From positions 1-26,779 of the forward strand of contig CAVKQB010000026.1 of NCBI GenBank assembly GCA_963658575.1: 26,779 bases of DNA, written 5' to 3'. The translations under genes and the position numbers were made by a program. This document shows positions 1 to 7,717 of the stretch, in pieces (the stretch's first letter is position 1; each line of letters begins with the position of its first letter). This stretch comes from W0P28-013 sp963658575 (GTDB taxonomy: Bacteria; Bacteroidota; Bacteroidia; Bacteroidales; Paludibacteraceae). The notes beneath the pieces were generated by a model. That model saw only the letters and a program-made list of their open reading frames with translations, did not search any database and was not told the DNA's origin.

Positions 1-66
1 CAACAGACCACCATTCAGTCGCAGCAGCGTGCCATCGAGTTGTTGGCGCAACCACGCACCGTGTAG
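1..66 (+). CDS. 3' end of an unidentified upstream gene (partial)
   Basis: The window opens inside an open frame that encodes 21 residues (ending LLAQPRTV) and stops at a TAG. Composition is GC-rich and Gln-rich like the surrounding phage genes, whereas the sequence after the stop turns A-rich like an intergenic leader. Too little is visible to name a product. By position, just ahead of a small HTH gene and the transposase, it is part of the early/regulatory region. Confidence 0.4.
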   Translation, partial: QQTTIQSQQRAIELLAQPRTV

Positions 67-152
67 CGAAAAAACGACGGTTTAATCCGGACACTTTCAA
101 TAATGAAAAACGCGACAAATTTACTCAAAAAAAACGGGAAAACCAAAGAGAC

Positions 153-317
153 ATGGCAACCAGAATCCTTACAGAACACGGGCTGCGCAAACGGATAGAG
201 CAAACGCTCGGAGCAAGCCAACCTACCATCAGGCTGGCACTCAACGGCGACGACGGCTCGCAGCAAAAACGCCAAATACGCCAATTCGCCCTGCAAAACG
301 GCGGCATAGAAATGTAA
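153..317 (+). CDS. Small helix-turn-helix DNA-binding protein (54 aa)
   Basis: Begins MATRILTEHG and contains a compact helix-turn-helix with the recognition-helix pattern GASQPTIRLALNG, followed by a basic, Gln/Arg-rich tail. This resembles the tiny Cro/Ner-like regulators found upstream of the transposase in Mu-like phages, which set the early transcription programme. The ATG at 153 was chosen because an A-rich leader (67-152) without codon character precedes it. The same frame is open back to the window edge, so a longer form cannot be excluded. A Ner-like role is inferred from position and the HTH only. Confidence 0.55.
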   Translation: MATRILTEHGLRKRIEQTLGASQPTIRLALNGDDGSQQKRQIRQFALQNGGIEM

Positions 318-361
318 TAAGAATTTAATCGATAAATAAACAACTAAAAAAAAGAAGTAAA

Positions 362-577
362 ATGAAAGTAACTGCAATTGAAAGATGTGCGACAGCCGAC
401 TTTGCCATCTGCGAATGGTTGGGCGGGCGTGTGCAACTGGTAACCTATTTTGCCCTTAACCTCACATGTATGTTGCTCGATGGCGCGGTGAAGTGCCGCT
501 ACACCGGCATCACCGCCGACGAATTTAAGAATCTGCAACGCCAATGCCAAGAAGCCGCCGATAGTCTGGAAAGATAA
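362..577 (+). CDS. Hypothetical early protein, 71 aa
   Basis: A short protein with a central hydrophobic stretch (about residues 24-40, LVTYFALNLTCMLLDGAV) and a charged helical C-terminus. I do not recognise the family. Its TAA stop overlaps the transposase ATG by one base (TAATG at 575-579), so the two are probably translationally coupled and this is a genuine gene of the transposition operon. The leader is A-rich (AAAAAAAAGAAGTAAA) with no Shine-Dalgarno, as usual in Bacteroidetes. Confidence 0.6.
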   Translation: MKVTAIERCATADFAICEWLGGRVQLVTYFALNLTCMLLDGAVKCRYTGITADEFKNLQRQCQEAADSLER

Positions 578-2547
578 TGCAGCTCTACAACAACATACTA
601 TCGGTAGAGGCCAACTGGCTGATGGCGCAAGGTGTGATGAGTGCCGACTGCTACAAGAAACTTGCGGCGCGCAAGGACATCGACGTGCTGCGCCGTGGTT
701 GTCGCAATACGCCGGCATTGATAGCCTACGAAAGTCTGCCAGAGCGTTTTCGCCGCAAGGTCGACACCTTGGTGCGCGATCCCTACAAAGCCGTATATGT
801 GAATATGGTGGAGCGATACATCGAGCACAACGCCGAAGCCAGCAACTACTTCGACAGTTACGAGACGAGCGACGGTCGCCGTTTGAGTGCCGCAAAGCGA
901 CACGAATACTACACCAACGCCATCGTGCTTGATGCTATCAGAGCATTGATAAACGAACGCACCAGCAAACGTCGTGCGTTGGGCAGCAAGGCATTGACCT
1001 TTTGGAACGATATATTGGAGGCCGTTCAAGAACTTGACCGCGTGCGCTACCCGCACACACTGCCCACCAACGCCCGCAGTTTGGCGCGCAAATACAAAGC
1101 CTACTGCACCGACGGCTACGACAGTCTGATACACCGTGCCTATGAGGTGCCAATGAAGAATGCGGCCAAGATAACCGACCAAAATCAGATAAGCACGCTG
1201 GTGATGCTGATGAGCGACCCGCGCAACCTCGACAGCGAGCAGGTGGCACACCTCTACAACAAGATGGCCGAGCAGATGGGCTGGAAAACCATCACCCGCT
1301 CGTGTGTGCGGGCGTGGCGCGACCGTTTGCAGAGCGAGATATACGCCCGCCGTCATGGCGCAGTAGCCTACCGGTCGAACAAAGCCATGCAGGTGCGCCG
1401 CAGTGCTCCCACCTATCCGCTCTACTATTGGACGATGGACGGCTGGGATGCCGAACTGCTCTATCAGAAAACCGAAAACGGCCGCACCACCTACCACAAC
1501 CGCCCCACGGTGGTATTTGTGCTCGATGCCTGCTGCAAGTACCCGATAGGTTACGCCATCGGCACGCACGAGACTCCGGAACTGATAAAAGAGGCCTTGC
1601 GCAACGCCATGCAGCACACCGAGCAACTGTTTGGGCAGATGTACCGCACAGCGCAGTTGCAGAGCGACAACTACGCCATACGAAGCCTGATGCCGATTTA
1701 CCAAAAAGTAGCCGGCAAAGCCACGCCGGCGGCCGTGAAAAACGCCAAAGCCAAAATCATCGAGCCATGGTTCAAGGCATTCAACAAGAAATACTGCCAA
1801 CTGCAGCCCAATTGGTCGGGATTTGGTGTTACGAGCCGCCGCGAGTTGCAGCCCAACAGCGATTTTCTGAACAAATACCGTAAGAATTTCCCCGATTTCG
1901 AGGGCGTGTGCCGCCAACTGGTGGCCATGATAGAAGCCGAGCGTGCCGCGCTACGCGAGCAGTATGTGGCACTGTTCGAGCAGATGCCCGCCGACAAGCG
2001 CACGCCACTGCCATACGATCACTATCTGTTGCTCTTTGGTGCCACCACTGGCAACCGCAATCTATTGCAAGGCAGCGGCCTGAACATCACCATCAACGGT
2101 GTGAAACGCTGTTACGACTGCTTCGACCCCGACTTCCGCCGTTACGCAAGCACACGCTGGGAGGTGCGCTACGACCCCGACAACCTGCAACGCGTTTTGG
2201 CGGTGAACGAAAACGAGACCTTGCGTTTCGTGTTGGAAGAGAAATATGTGCAGCCCATGGCTTTGGCAGAGCGCACCGAAGGCGACTACGAGCAGTTGCG
2301 CCGCGTGATGGACTTCAACCGTGCGCAAGAGCAGCGCATCGCTGCGCAACTCGGCACCTATGCCGACACCGTGAACGAACTGATAGAGGGACAACACAAC
2401 CCCGAACTGGAGACGTTGCAGAAACTGATGATTTGCGACAGCACCGGCCAGCACAAGAACCAGCGCAACCGCGAACGGCTGCGCCTGCCAACGACCGACG
2501 AAGCAAACCACCTGTTCGACACCGACGACCTGTTCGACGAATACTGA
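577..2547 (+). CDS. muA: Mu-type DDE transposase (MuA homologue)
   Basis: 656 aa, close to Mu A (663 aa). It carries out strand transfer for phage integration and replicative transposition. The N-terminal third is DNA-binding in this family. The catalytic rve/DDE core is visible: D288 in YYWTMDGWD, D364 in LQSDNY, and E396 in AKIIEPWFKAFNK, which parallels the E-motif of Mu A (VERAF-like). It is followed by the Mu-type beta-barrel region and an acidic/basic C-terminal tail (residues ~560-656) that in Mu contacts MuB and ClpX. It is coupled to the upstream 71-aa gene. A 594-nt gap, unusual for this operon type, separates it from the MuB gene. Identification is confident; the exact roles of the flanking domains are by homology. 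Confidence 0.95.
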   Translation: MQLYNNILSVEANWLMAQGVMSADCYKKLAARKDIDVLRRGCRNTPALIAYESLPERFRRKVDTLVRDPYKAVYVNMVERYIEHNAEASNYFDSYETSDGRRLSAAKRHEYYTNAIVLDAIRALINERTSKRRALGSKALTFWNDILEAVQELDRVRYPHTLPTNARSLARKYKAYCTDGYDSLIHRAYEVPMKNAAKITDQNQISTLVMLMSDPRNLDSEQVAHLYNKMAEQMGWKTITRSCVRAWRDRLQSEIYARRHGAVAYRSNKAMQVRRSAPTYPLYYWTMDGWDAELLYQKTENGRTTYHNRPTVVFVLDACCKYPIGYAIGTHETPELIKEALRNAMQHTEQLFGQMYRTAQLQSDNYAIRSLMPIYQKVAGKATPAAVKNAKAKIIEPWFKAFNKKYCQLQPNWSGFGVTSRRELQPNSDFLNKYRKNFPDFEGVCRQLVAMIEAERAALREQYVALFEQMPADKRTPLPYDHYLLLFGATTGNRNLLQGSGLNITINGVKRCYDCFDPDFRRYASTRWEVRYDPDNLQRVLAVNENETLRFVLEEKYVQPMALAERTEGDYEQLRRVMDFNRAQEQRIAAQLGTYADTVNELIEGQHNPELETLQKLMICDSTGQHKNQRNRERLRLPTTDEANHLFDTDDLFDEY

Positions 2548-3141
2548 TTTAGTAGCAAGATGCAAGTAGCAAGACAATTTAGTGTGAAAGTATAAAAGTG
2601 CGAAAGTAGGGGCGCATCAATTGCGCCCGTTGCGAATTACGAATCCCGTGCGACCAAATAACCAAATCCACAGAAACAAAAAGCGTCAGAAAACCGGCCA
2701 AGGAGGCCTATAAAAAGCGTAGGATGACGGCGGGGAAAGACCCGCAAGCGGGCAATGCGTACGAAATCAAATCGAGCCCGCACCCCCGAAACGTGCCGAT
2801 GAAAGTTGCCGGCACAACGAATTGCAACCGCCCGCAAGGGCGCACATCTGAAGTCTTGGAGGCAAGGCGGAGCGTTACCGCCTCGGGGGGCAATTTCGAA
2901 GGTTCCGCCAAACGCCGCGCGGCATAAGACAGTGAAGAGGCGCAAGCCCGCCGTCCTGTGAGTAAGATTTACCAACGGTGCCGCTTTTTTTTGAAAAACT
3001 AAAAAACAACAATATAAGGGCAGCGACCCGCAGCGGCGGGCGTATGGTGGCCACAAATTTCGCTACACATCATTATTGAATGCCACCGCCCTTTTTTCTG
3101 AAATTAACGACTTAATATATAAAACTTAACAAACGAAAAAA
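2548..3141 (+). other. 594-nt hairpin-rich non-coding gap between transposase and MuB genes
   Basis: No convincing gene. It contains many short perfect stems: 2610-2616/2622-2628 (7 bp), 2696-2699/2705-2708, 2741-2745/2748-2752, 2793-2798/2810-2815 (GTGCCG/CGGCAC), 2829-2833/2838-2842 closed by a GCAA tetraloop, 2865-2870/2878-2883, and 3027-3031/3036-3040. AAAAAGCGT is repeated at 2678 and 2712. A 67-codon open frame (2724-2927) exists but has poor protein character. The centre is GC-rich and both edges are A/T-rich. Options are a structured RNA, a dispersed host-type repeat, or an internal transposition enhancer-like or gyrase-like site. Confidence 0.5.
3038..3097 (+). terminator. Possible factor-independent terminator or attenuator before muB
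   Basis: GGGC(3038-3041) and GGTGGC(3046-3051) can pair with GCCACC(3082-3087) and GCCC(3088-3091), giving a 10-bp stem with a 4-nt bulge and a 30-nt loop, directly followed by six T (3092-3097). The loop is longer than usual, so efficiency is uncertain. It would sit between transposase and MuB transcription. Confidence 0.4.
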
Positions 3142-3999
3142 ATGGAAACAATCAAAAAACAACAAATTGCCAATGCGCTGCGCGTGTATTGCGAGCGTTA
3201 CGAGAGCCAAAACAAGGCTGCCAACTCGATGCGCAAGGTATCGAGTGCCACCGTGAGCCAGATGCTGAACGGCAACTGGGAACTGATAAAAGACGAGATG
3301 TGGCGCAATGTAGCCACGCAAATTGGTTACCGCGACGAACGTTGGGAAGCCGTAGAGACGGGCGATTACCGCCGTCTGACCGCATTGCTTGGCGATGTGA
3401 AGGGAAACTCGTTGGTGATGGCCGTAACAGGCAATGCCGGCACAGGCAAAACCTTTGCCTGCAAACAGTTTGTTGCCAAGAACCGCCGCAGTTACATGCT
3501 CTGCTGCAACGAGTATTGGAACCGAAAACTGTTTCTGACCGAACTGTTGGCGGCGTTGGGGCGCGACTACAGCGGTTACAGCGTAGGCGAAATGATGGCC
3601 GAAGCGGTGCGCACGCTCAAAACGCAAGACCGCCCGCTGCTCATTCTCGACGAAGCCGACAAACTGAGCGACCATGTGCTCTACTTCTTCATCACGCTCT
3701 ACAACCATTTGGAGGACGAATGCGGCATCGTGCTGTGCGCCACCAACCATTTGGAGAAACGCATTGTGCGCGGCGTGAAGGCTAACAAAAGAGGCTATGC
3801 CGAAATTTGGAGCCGGCTCGGCCGCAAGTGTGTGCCGCTGAAAGGCGTGAGTGCCGCCGATGTGGCAGCCGTGTGCGAAGCCAACGGCATAAGTGCCGCC
3901 CGCGACATCGATGCTGTGATAGCCGACTGCGAAGGCGACCTGCGCCGCGTGAAACGTCGTGTGCATGCCATTGTGGCCAAACGCCAAGCCACCGTTTAA
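3142..3999 (+). CDS. muB: MuB-type AAA+ ATPase, transposition target selector
   Basis: 285 aa, a little shorter than Mu B (312 aa). In Mu, MuB polymerises on target DNA with ATP, delivers it to the transposase and gives target immunity. The N-terminus holds a HTH (about residues 25-60, with VSSATVSQMLNGNWELI). Walker A is GNAGTGKT (97-104) and Walker B LLILDEADKL (166-175). A sensor-like CATNH follows, and the basic C-terminal helical domain (RRVKRRVHAIVAKRQ) matches the DNA-binding C-domain of MuB. The leader is AAC/AAA-rich, without Shine-Dalgarno. The start is supported by the abrupt change to coding composition. The gene follows the structured gap rather than abutting muA. Confidence 0.93.
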   Translation: METIKKQQIANALRVYCERYESQNKAANSMRKVSSATVSQMLNGNWELIKDEMWRNVATQIGYRDERWEAVETGDYRRLTALLGDVKGNSLVMAVTGNAGTGKTFACKQFVAKNRRSYMLCCNEYWNRKLFLTELLAALGRDYSGYSVGEMMAEAVRTLKTQDRPLLILDEADKLSDHVLYFFITLYNHLEDECGIVLCATNHLEKRIVRGVKANKRGYAEIWSRLGRKCVPLKGVSAADVAAVCEANGISAARDIDAVIADCEGDLRRVKRRVHAIVAKRQATV

Positions 4000-4016
4000 C
4001 CGCCGATTAAGCACCC

Positions 4017-4631
4017 ATGAAACGCGCTTTAACCATACAAGACATCCGCGCCTACAAGCCCAAGACGCTGCCGTTCGACGGCGAGTGGCTCGATGCCATC
4101 GGCACGCCCGAACTGACGGGAGCGTGGCTTATTTGGGGCGGTTCGGCCAACGGCAAGACGCACTTCGCGCTGCAACTGGCCAAGTATTTGAGCCGATTTG
4201 CGCTTGTGGCCTACAACAGTTTGGAGGAGGGGCTTTCGCTCTCGATGCAGCACTCGATAAGCGAAGTGGGGATATGCGATGCAGCCCGCCGCAACTTCAT
4301 CTTGCTCGACAAAGAGCCTATCGCCGACCTGATGCGCCGCCTAAAACGCCAACGCTCACCCAAAGTGGTGATAATCGACAGTCTGCAATACACAGGCTTG
4401 TCGTATCCGGATTACCGCCTGTTGCGCGACACGTTCCGCAACAAACTATTCATATTCGTGAGCCACGCCGAAGGACACGAACCCAAAGGCAATGTAGCCA
4501 AATCGATAAAATACGATGCATTCGTGAAAATATACGTCGAAGGCTACCGCGCCATGCCGCAGAGCCGCTATGGCGGCGGACGCAGTTACACCATCTGGCA
4601 ACAGGGCGCGCAACTGTATTGGGGAAAATAA
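4017..4631 (+). CDS. RecA/DnaB-fold P-loop ATPase, early region
   Basis: 204 aa. Walker A GGSANGKT is at 41-48, and a hydrophobic Walker B strand KVVIIDSLQYT has its Asp at 121. A later FVSHAEG strand and a C-terminal GGGRSYTIW strand complete a single RecA-like core like that of RadA or DnaB-family ATPases. No helicase N-domain or zinc finger is present, so it is a minimal core. It begins 17 bp after muB and is probably co-transcribed. Such ATPases recur next to MuB in Bacteroidetes Mu-like phages; a role in replication or remodelling of transposition complexes is inferred, not shown. Confidence 0.75.
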   Translation: MKRALTIQDIRAYKPKTLPFDGEWLDAIGTPELTGAWLIWGGSANGKTHFALQLAKYLSRFALVAYNSLEEGLSLSMQHSISEVGICDAARRNFILLDKEPIADLMRRLKRQRSPKVVIIDSLQYTGLSYPDYRLLRDTFRNKLFIFVSHAEGHEPKGNVAKSIKYDAFVKIYVEGYRAMPQSRYGGGRSYTIWQQGAQLYWGK

Positions 4632-4688
4632 TGGACAATGGATAATTGACAATTGAGGAATCGATAATCATCTAAAATTTTGAACGGT

Positions 4689-5129
4689 ATGCAGACATTT
4701 TTGGACAAACAGAAGAACTCGTTGTTGCGCAAGTACCACACGCTGTTGCGCTTGCGTGGCGTGAACAACGACGAGAAGATGGCACTGTTGGCATCGTATG
4801 GCGTTGCCAGCGGCAGCGAACTGAACGTGTACGAACTCACCGAACTGTGCCAGCGCATCGACATGCAGAGTCCGGCCGCCCAAGAGGCCGACCGCTGGCG
4901 CAAACGTGTGATAGCCGTTGTGAGCCAATATCTGAAAAAGATGCACTACGCCAACGGCATCGACGAGGTGAAAGCCGTGGTGTGCCGCGCTGCGGGCGGT
5001 GTGGAGTTCAACCAAATACCGACCGACCGGCTGCGCAGCCTCTACAACGCCTTCCGCATCAGGCTGAACGACCTGCAATTTGCCGACAGTCTCCACCTGA
5101 CAATGACACGCCCAGCAGCCGAAGCATGA
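4689..5129 (+). CDS. GemA/gp16-like protein (DUF1018 type)
   Basis: 146 aa from the ATG at 4689; a TTG at 4680 would add three residues. The pattern LRKYHTLLRLRGVNNDEKMALLASYGVASGSEL (shown here as positions 13-45 in parts: KYHTLLRLRG, ALLASYGVASG) and a C-terminal segment with RLRSLYNAFRIRLNDL match the two-part layout of Mu gp16/GemA. GemA is an early Mu protein linked to host gene expression and DNA supercoiling. The 57-bp spacer before it contains the repetitive ATGGACAATGGATAATTGAC type sequence common in Bacteroidales intergenic DNA. Family assignment is by pattern recognition only. Confidence 0.6.
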   Translation: MQTFLDKQKNSLLRKYHTLLRLRGVNNDEKMALLASYGVASGSELNVYELTELCQRIDMQSPAAQEADRWRKRVIAVVSQYLKKMHYANGIDEVKAVVCRAAGGVEFNQIPTDRLRSLYNAFRIRLNDLQFADSLHLTMTRPAAEA

Positions 5130-5341
5130 TGGCACGCCCAGCAGCCGCAATAAAAGCCGACCTGCAACAGGTGCAAGACGCTCTGATGCAGACCAACGCC
5201 TTCCGCCAGCCCGACGAATGGCAACGCCTGCTGCAACGCCGCCGGTGCCTGCTGATAGAGATGCGCCAAGCCGAACAGCCGGTGCATCTGCAAAAGACCG
5301 ACATCCAATTCATTTACCCAAAAACAATAGCACACAATTAA
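5126..5341 (+). CDS. Small Gln/Arg-rich hypothetical protein, 71 aa
   Basis: Starts in an ATGATG whose first ATG overlaps the stop of the preceding gene (ATGA at 5126-5129), a classic translational-coupling arrangement, so it is likely expressed with the GemA-like gene. The sequence is mostly a charged amphipathic helix (AIKADLQQVQDALMQ, then EWQRLLQRRRCLLIEM), suggesting a coiled coil or small binding partner. Not recognised as a named family. Confidence 0.6.
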   Translation: MMARPAAAIKADLQQVQDALMQTNAFRQPDEWQRLLQRRRCLLIEMRQAEQPVHLQKTDIQFIYPKTIAHN

Positions 5342-5376
5342 TCAACCTTTTTAATCACTAAAAACCAAAAAGAACT

Positions 5377-6039
5377 ATGGAACAAGAAACCATCACATCC
5401 GTCAGTATGACGCAAGAAGAGGCTGCGCAATTTGCAGCATTCAAGGCCGAATTCGCACGCCGTGCCGAGGAAGAACGCCGTGCCGCCGAGCGCGATGCCT
5501 ACAAAAAACTGATTGACGAAACCATCGACAGTGCGATGCCCATTCTCACAGCCACCAGCAACGCCATTGCCGAAGCCAAACGCAAGGTGATTGCCGATTT
5601 CAGGTCGGCACTCGACATGAAAGCGTCGATTTTCGGCGTGCGCGACGACCAGCGCAGCCACACCTTCACCAACTCCGAAGGCAACCGCCGCATCATCATC
5701 GGGCAGTACACGCTCGACAACTACGCCGACACCGTGAACGAAGGCATTGCCATCGTCAAAGAGTATCTTGGCTCGCTGGCCAAGGACGACGACAGTGCTG
5801 CATTGGTAAAAGCCATCTTACGCCTGATGAGCCGCGACCAAGCGGGCAACCTGAAAGCCAGTCGCGTGCTGCAACTGCGCCGCATGGCCGAAGAGAGCGG
5901 CAACGAACGGTTTCAAGAGGGCGTGCGCATCATCGAGGAGAGTTACGCGCCGGCCGCAAGCCGCCAATTCTTGCGCTGCGAAACAAAAGACGATACGGGA
6001 ACATGGCACGCTGTGCCGCTGGGCATGACCGAAGCATAA
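5377..6039 (+). CDS. DUF3164 family protein
   Basis: 220 aa. A helical, charged N-terminal part (EEERRAAERDAYKKLIDE) is followed by the conserved core with DDQRSHTFTNSEGNRRIII and YTLDNYADTVNEGIAIVKEY, features I associate with DUF3164, an early-region family common in Mu-like phages and near transposition genes. Biochemical function is unknown. It lies in the early plus-strand operon with an A-rich 35-bp leader, and its stop is 4 bp before the next gene. Confidence 0.8.
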   Translation: MEQETITSVSMTQEEAAQFAAFKAEFARRAEEERRAAERDAYKKLIDETIDSAMPILTATSNAIAEAKRKVIADFRSALDMKASIFGVRDDQRSHTFTNSEGNRRIIIGQYTLDNYADTVNEGIAIVKEYLGSLAKDDDSAALVKAILRLMSRDQAGNLKASRVLQLRRMAEESGNERFQEGVRIIEESYAPAASRQFLRCETKDDTGTWHAVPLGMTEA

Positions 6040-6043
6040 AACC

Positions 6044-6271
6044 ATGGAGAATATGACACACACATTTCGTCGCCAACGTGTAGAGATTTGCCTTGCGTGC
6101 CAAGGCGGTGGCTTTGCCGAAGCCGCCAATGACAGCAGCGTGATGCCCGTTTGCCCGCTATGCCAAGGCAGCGGGCGGGTAGTGAAAACTTGGGAAGGCA
6201 CGGTAAAAATAGAAGCCTACATGCCCGACAGCACCGCCAACCGTAACCCGTGGGACGGCTGTTGGCCTTAA
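6044..6271 (+). CDS. Small protein with two CxxCxGxG zinc motifs
   Basis: 75 aa. Two DnaJ-type zinc-knuckle motifs, CLACQGGG (near residue 17) and CPLCQGSG (near residue 37), face each other and should form one zinc site, as in the central domain of DnaJ. There is no J domain. Possible roles are protein-protein contact or RNA/DNA binding in the early phase. The start at 6044 lies 4 bp after the DUF3164 stop, so it is probably in one operon. Confidence 0.7.
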   Translation: MENMTHTFRRQRVEICLACQGGGFAEAANDSSVMPVCPLCQGSGRVVKTWEGTVKIEAYMPDSTANRNPWDGCWP

Positions 6272-6288
6272 TACAACCAAAACAAACA

Positions 6289-6525
6289 ATGGCTTATTCG
6301 CGCAAAAATTTTCTGTTACGAGTAAAAGATGTGAACGAGATATACATCGAGCAGTCGCGGCAAGGGCTCTGCAACGAGTATATTTACGTGCGCTTCATTC
6401 GTAATCGCTTTCACATCAGCCGCACCACCTTCTACCAATACCTCACCATTCCGTATGCCGCCGAACTGAAAAGGATAGAACAGCGCGAAGCCAGACTCAA
6501 ATGCATTGAGCAGTTGCTCTTTTAA
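6289..6525 (+). CDS. Conserved small early protein, 78 aa (HTH-like)
   Basis: MAYSRKNFLLRVKDVNEIY opens the protein. The frame is open upstream to 6250, but the A-rich AAACAAACA leader supports the ATG at 6289. The middle reads FHISRTTFYQYLTIPY, which looks like a recognition helix of a homeodomain-like HTH, and the C-terminus is an amphipathic helix. Proteins of this size and pattern recur in Bacteroidetes Mu-like phages between DUF3164 and the late genes. A DNA-binding, possibly late-activator role is attractive because no other Mor/C-like candidate is seen in the window, but this is inference. Confidence 0.6.
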   Translation: MAYSRKNFLLRVKDVNEIYIEQSRQGLCNEYIYVRFIRNRFHISRTTFYQYLTIPYAAELKRIEQREARLKCIEQLLF

Positions 6526-6537
6526 TCAAAAAAAACG

Positions 6538-6729
6538 ATGAAATTTTACGTAGAAATAGCCATAGAGTACGAAGCCGTCAGTGAGCCGAAGGCGTTGGTT
6601 GCAGCCAAGAACATAGCCGCAGCCGCCGAGAGCCTATTGGGTTGCCGCGCGCTCATTACCGATGTCAGGCACCGAACGCAGCGGCACGGCGAGCGTAGCC
6701 TGCTGCAAAGCACATCACACGAAACATAA
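6538..6729 (+). CDS. Small hypothetical protein, 63 aa
   Basis: Last gene of the early plus-strand series, 12 bp after the preceding stop with an AAAAAAAC leader. A beta-strand-like N-terminus (MKFYVEIAIEYEAVSE) and an Ala-rich helix (AAKNIAAAAESLLG) precede a basic Arg/His/Ser tail. No recognised family. Transcription should stop at the hairpin 22 bp downstream. Confidence 0.55.
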   Translation: MKFYVEIAIEYEAVSEPKALVAAKNIAAAAESLLGCRALITDVRHRTQRHGERSLLQSTSHET

Positions 6730-6751
6730 TTCCGGCAAGGAGACCTGCAAA

Positions 6752-6782
6752 GAAGCCCCGCAAACTTGGTTTGCGGGGCTTC
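6752..6782. terminator. Strong bidirectional terminator between early and head blocks
   Basis: GAAGCCCCGCAAAC pairs perfectly (14 bp) with GTTTGCGGGGCTTC around a TTG loop, followed by a T-containing tract on the plus strand (GTCTTTGT) and TTTGCAGG on the minus strand. It lies exactly between convergent genes ending at 6729 and 6804. Confidence 0.85.
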
Positions 6783-6803
6783 GTCTTTGTCGGGGTGAGT
6801 GCA

Positions 6804-7238
6804 TCATCGGGTGGTGCGGGCGGTGGTAACGTGGCACGCATAGGTGTCGATGTCGTCGCGCAGTTCGCCGAAGTTGTGGTCGGTAGCACTGCTTTCGAGC
6901 GTGAGCGCGTCCATCACGCTGCCATCGGCGGCCACATGGTGCAGTCCGTGCAGGGCAGCGGCTATTCCGTCGAGCAGGCAGAGGTGTCCGGCGATGTCGC
7001 TCCATGTGCCCACACGGCTATCGGTGATGGTGTGTAGCCGCACGCTCACGGAGGCTTCGCGCACGCCGTGCAGCAGTTGGCGCCACTCGATGGTGTCGAA
7101 CTCGACAAACACGGCCGGCGTGGCGAATGGCTGTTCCGTTTCGGCGTTCAGCAGTTGGTCGTTCCACAAATCCACATGGGCAATGTCCGGCACGGCTTCG
7201 AGTGCGCGGACGATGGTGTCGTAGATGGTTTTTCTCAT
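6804..7238 (-). CDS. Tail terminator / gp37-like head-tail completion protein
   Basis: 144 aa, starting MRKTIYDTIVRAL; the frame is open further upstream but overlaps gpG, and the ATG at 7238 gives the ATGA overlap with the gpG stop. Features such as PAVFVEFDTIEW, VSVRLHTITDS and LLDGIAAALHGL are typical of tail-terminator or neck proteins (gpU-type fold) that cap the tail tube and join it to the head. It is the last gene of the minus-strand packaging/head block and converges on the terminator at 6752-6782. The specific Mu counterpart (gp37) is suggested by gene order. Confidence 0.65.
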   Translation of the reverse strand: MRKTIYDTIVRALEAVPDIAHVDLWNDQLLNAETEQPFATPAVFVEFDTIEWRQLLHGVREASVSVRLHTITDSRVGTWSDIAGHLCLLDGIAAALHGLHHVAADGSVMDALTLESSATDHNFGELRDDIDTYACHVTTARTTR

Positions 7239-7711
7239 GGTCGTATGATGTTTTTTAAGTATGCTTCGATTTTGGCTTTCAGCGCGCGTTGCAATTCGGG
7301 GCTGTCGCCGATGAATTGCCGTTTGGGCATGATGAACCCGCGCCCACGTCCGGCGCGCAGCCCGTCGTTGTGAACGGCCGAATAGACAACATCGCTGTAG
7401 ATGGTTACCTCGGCGGGTGCGGTTTTCATCTTGATGCTGCGCCCGAGGTCGCCAGTATTGCCAGTGAGTATGCGCCGGCTGCCGGCAGCCCCTTTGGCGG
7501 GCGGCACGGTGCGTGTGCGCACGCCGCTCTTGGTACGCACGCTCACGGTGTGTGTCTGCCGCCGTTTGACCTCCTTCCACGGCTGGCCAAAAAAGCCCTC
7601 GCGCTGGAAGTTCCGCTTGAACAGCCGCACGGCTTCGTTGCCGCAGATGATCGGCAGGTCGTGGTCGAGGGCTTGCCGCAGTTTGAGTTTTATTTGAGCA
7701 AAAGAATTCAT
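7235..7711 (-). CDS. Mu gpG-like virion morphogenesis / tail completion protein
   Basis: 158 aa. Conserved features of the Phage_tail_S/gpG family are visible: FKRNFQREGFFGQPWKEV near the N-terminus, then RILTGNTGDLGRSI, YSDVVYSAVHNDG and MPKRQFIGDSPEL. These proteins act at the head-tail junction. The order MuF > gpG is as in Mu (F then G). The leader between MuF and this gene is unusually long and AT-rich (about 174 bp), unlike the 4-20 bp spacings elsewhere in the block, because the AT-rich toxin module intrudes here. Confidence 0.85.
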   Translation of the reverse strand: MNSFAQIKLKLRQALDHDLPIICGNEAVRLFKRNFQREGFFGQPWKEVKRRQTHTVSVRTKSGVRTRTVPPAKGAAGSRRILTGNTGDLGRSIKMKTAPAEVTIYSDVVYSAVHNDGLRAGRGRGFIMPKRQFIGDSPELQRALKAKIEAYLKNIIRP

Positions 7712-7717
7712 GAGAAT

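Noticed and set aside
103..198. 31-codon frame starting at the ATG at 103
   Set aside because: Overlaps the HTH gene in another frame and has no leader or recognisable features.
598..1917. 439-residue open frame on the minus strand
   Set aside because: It is the reverse shadow of the transposase gene, whose catalytic motifs and codon pattern are clear; the composition (His/Val/Gly-rich) is that of an antisense frame in GC-rich DNA.
2724..2927. 67-codon plus-strand frame and longer minus-strand frame in the gap after the transposase
   Set aside because: No leader typical of this phage, unusual residue composition and interruption by multiple hairpins; treated as non-coding or repeat-derived.
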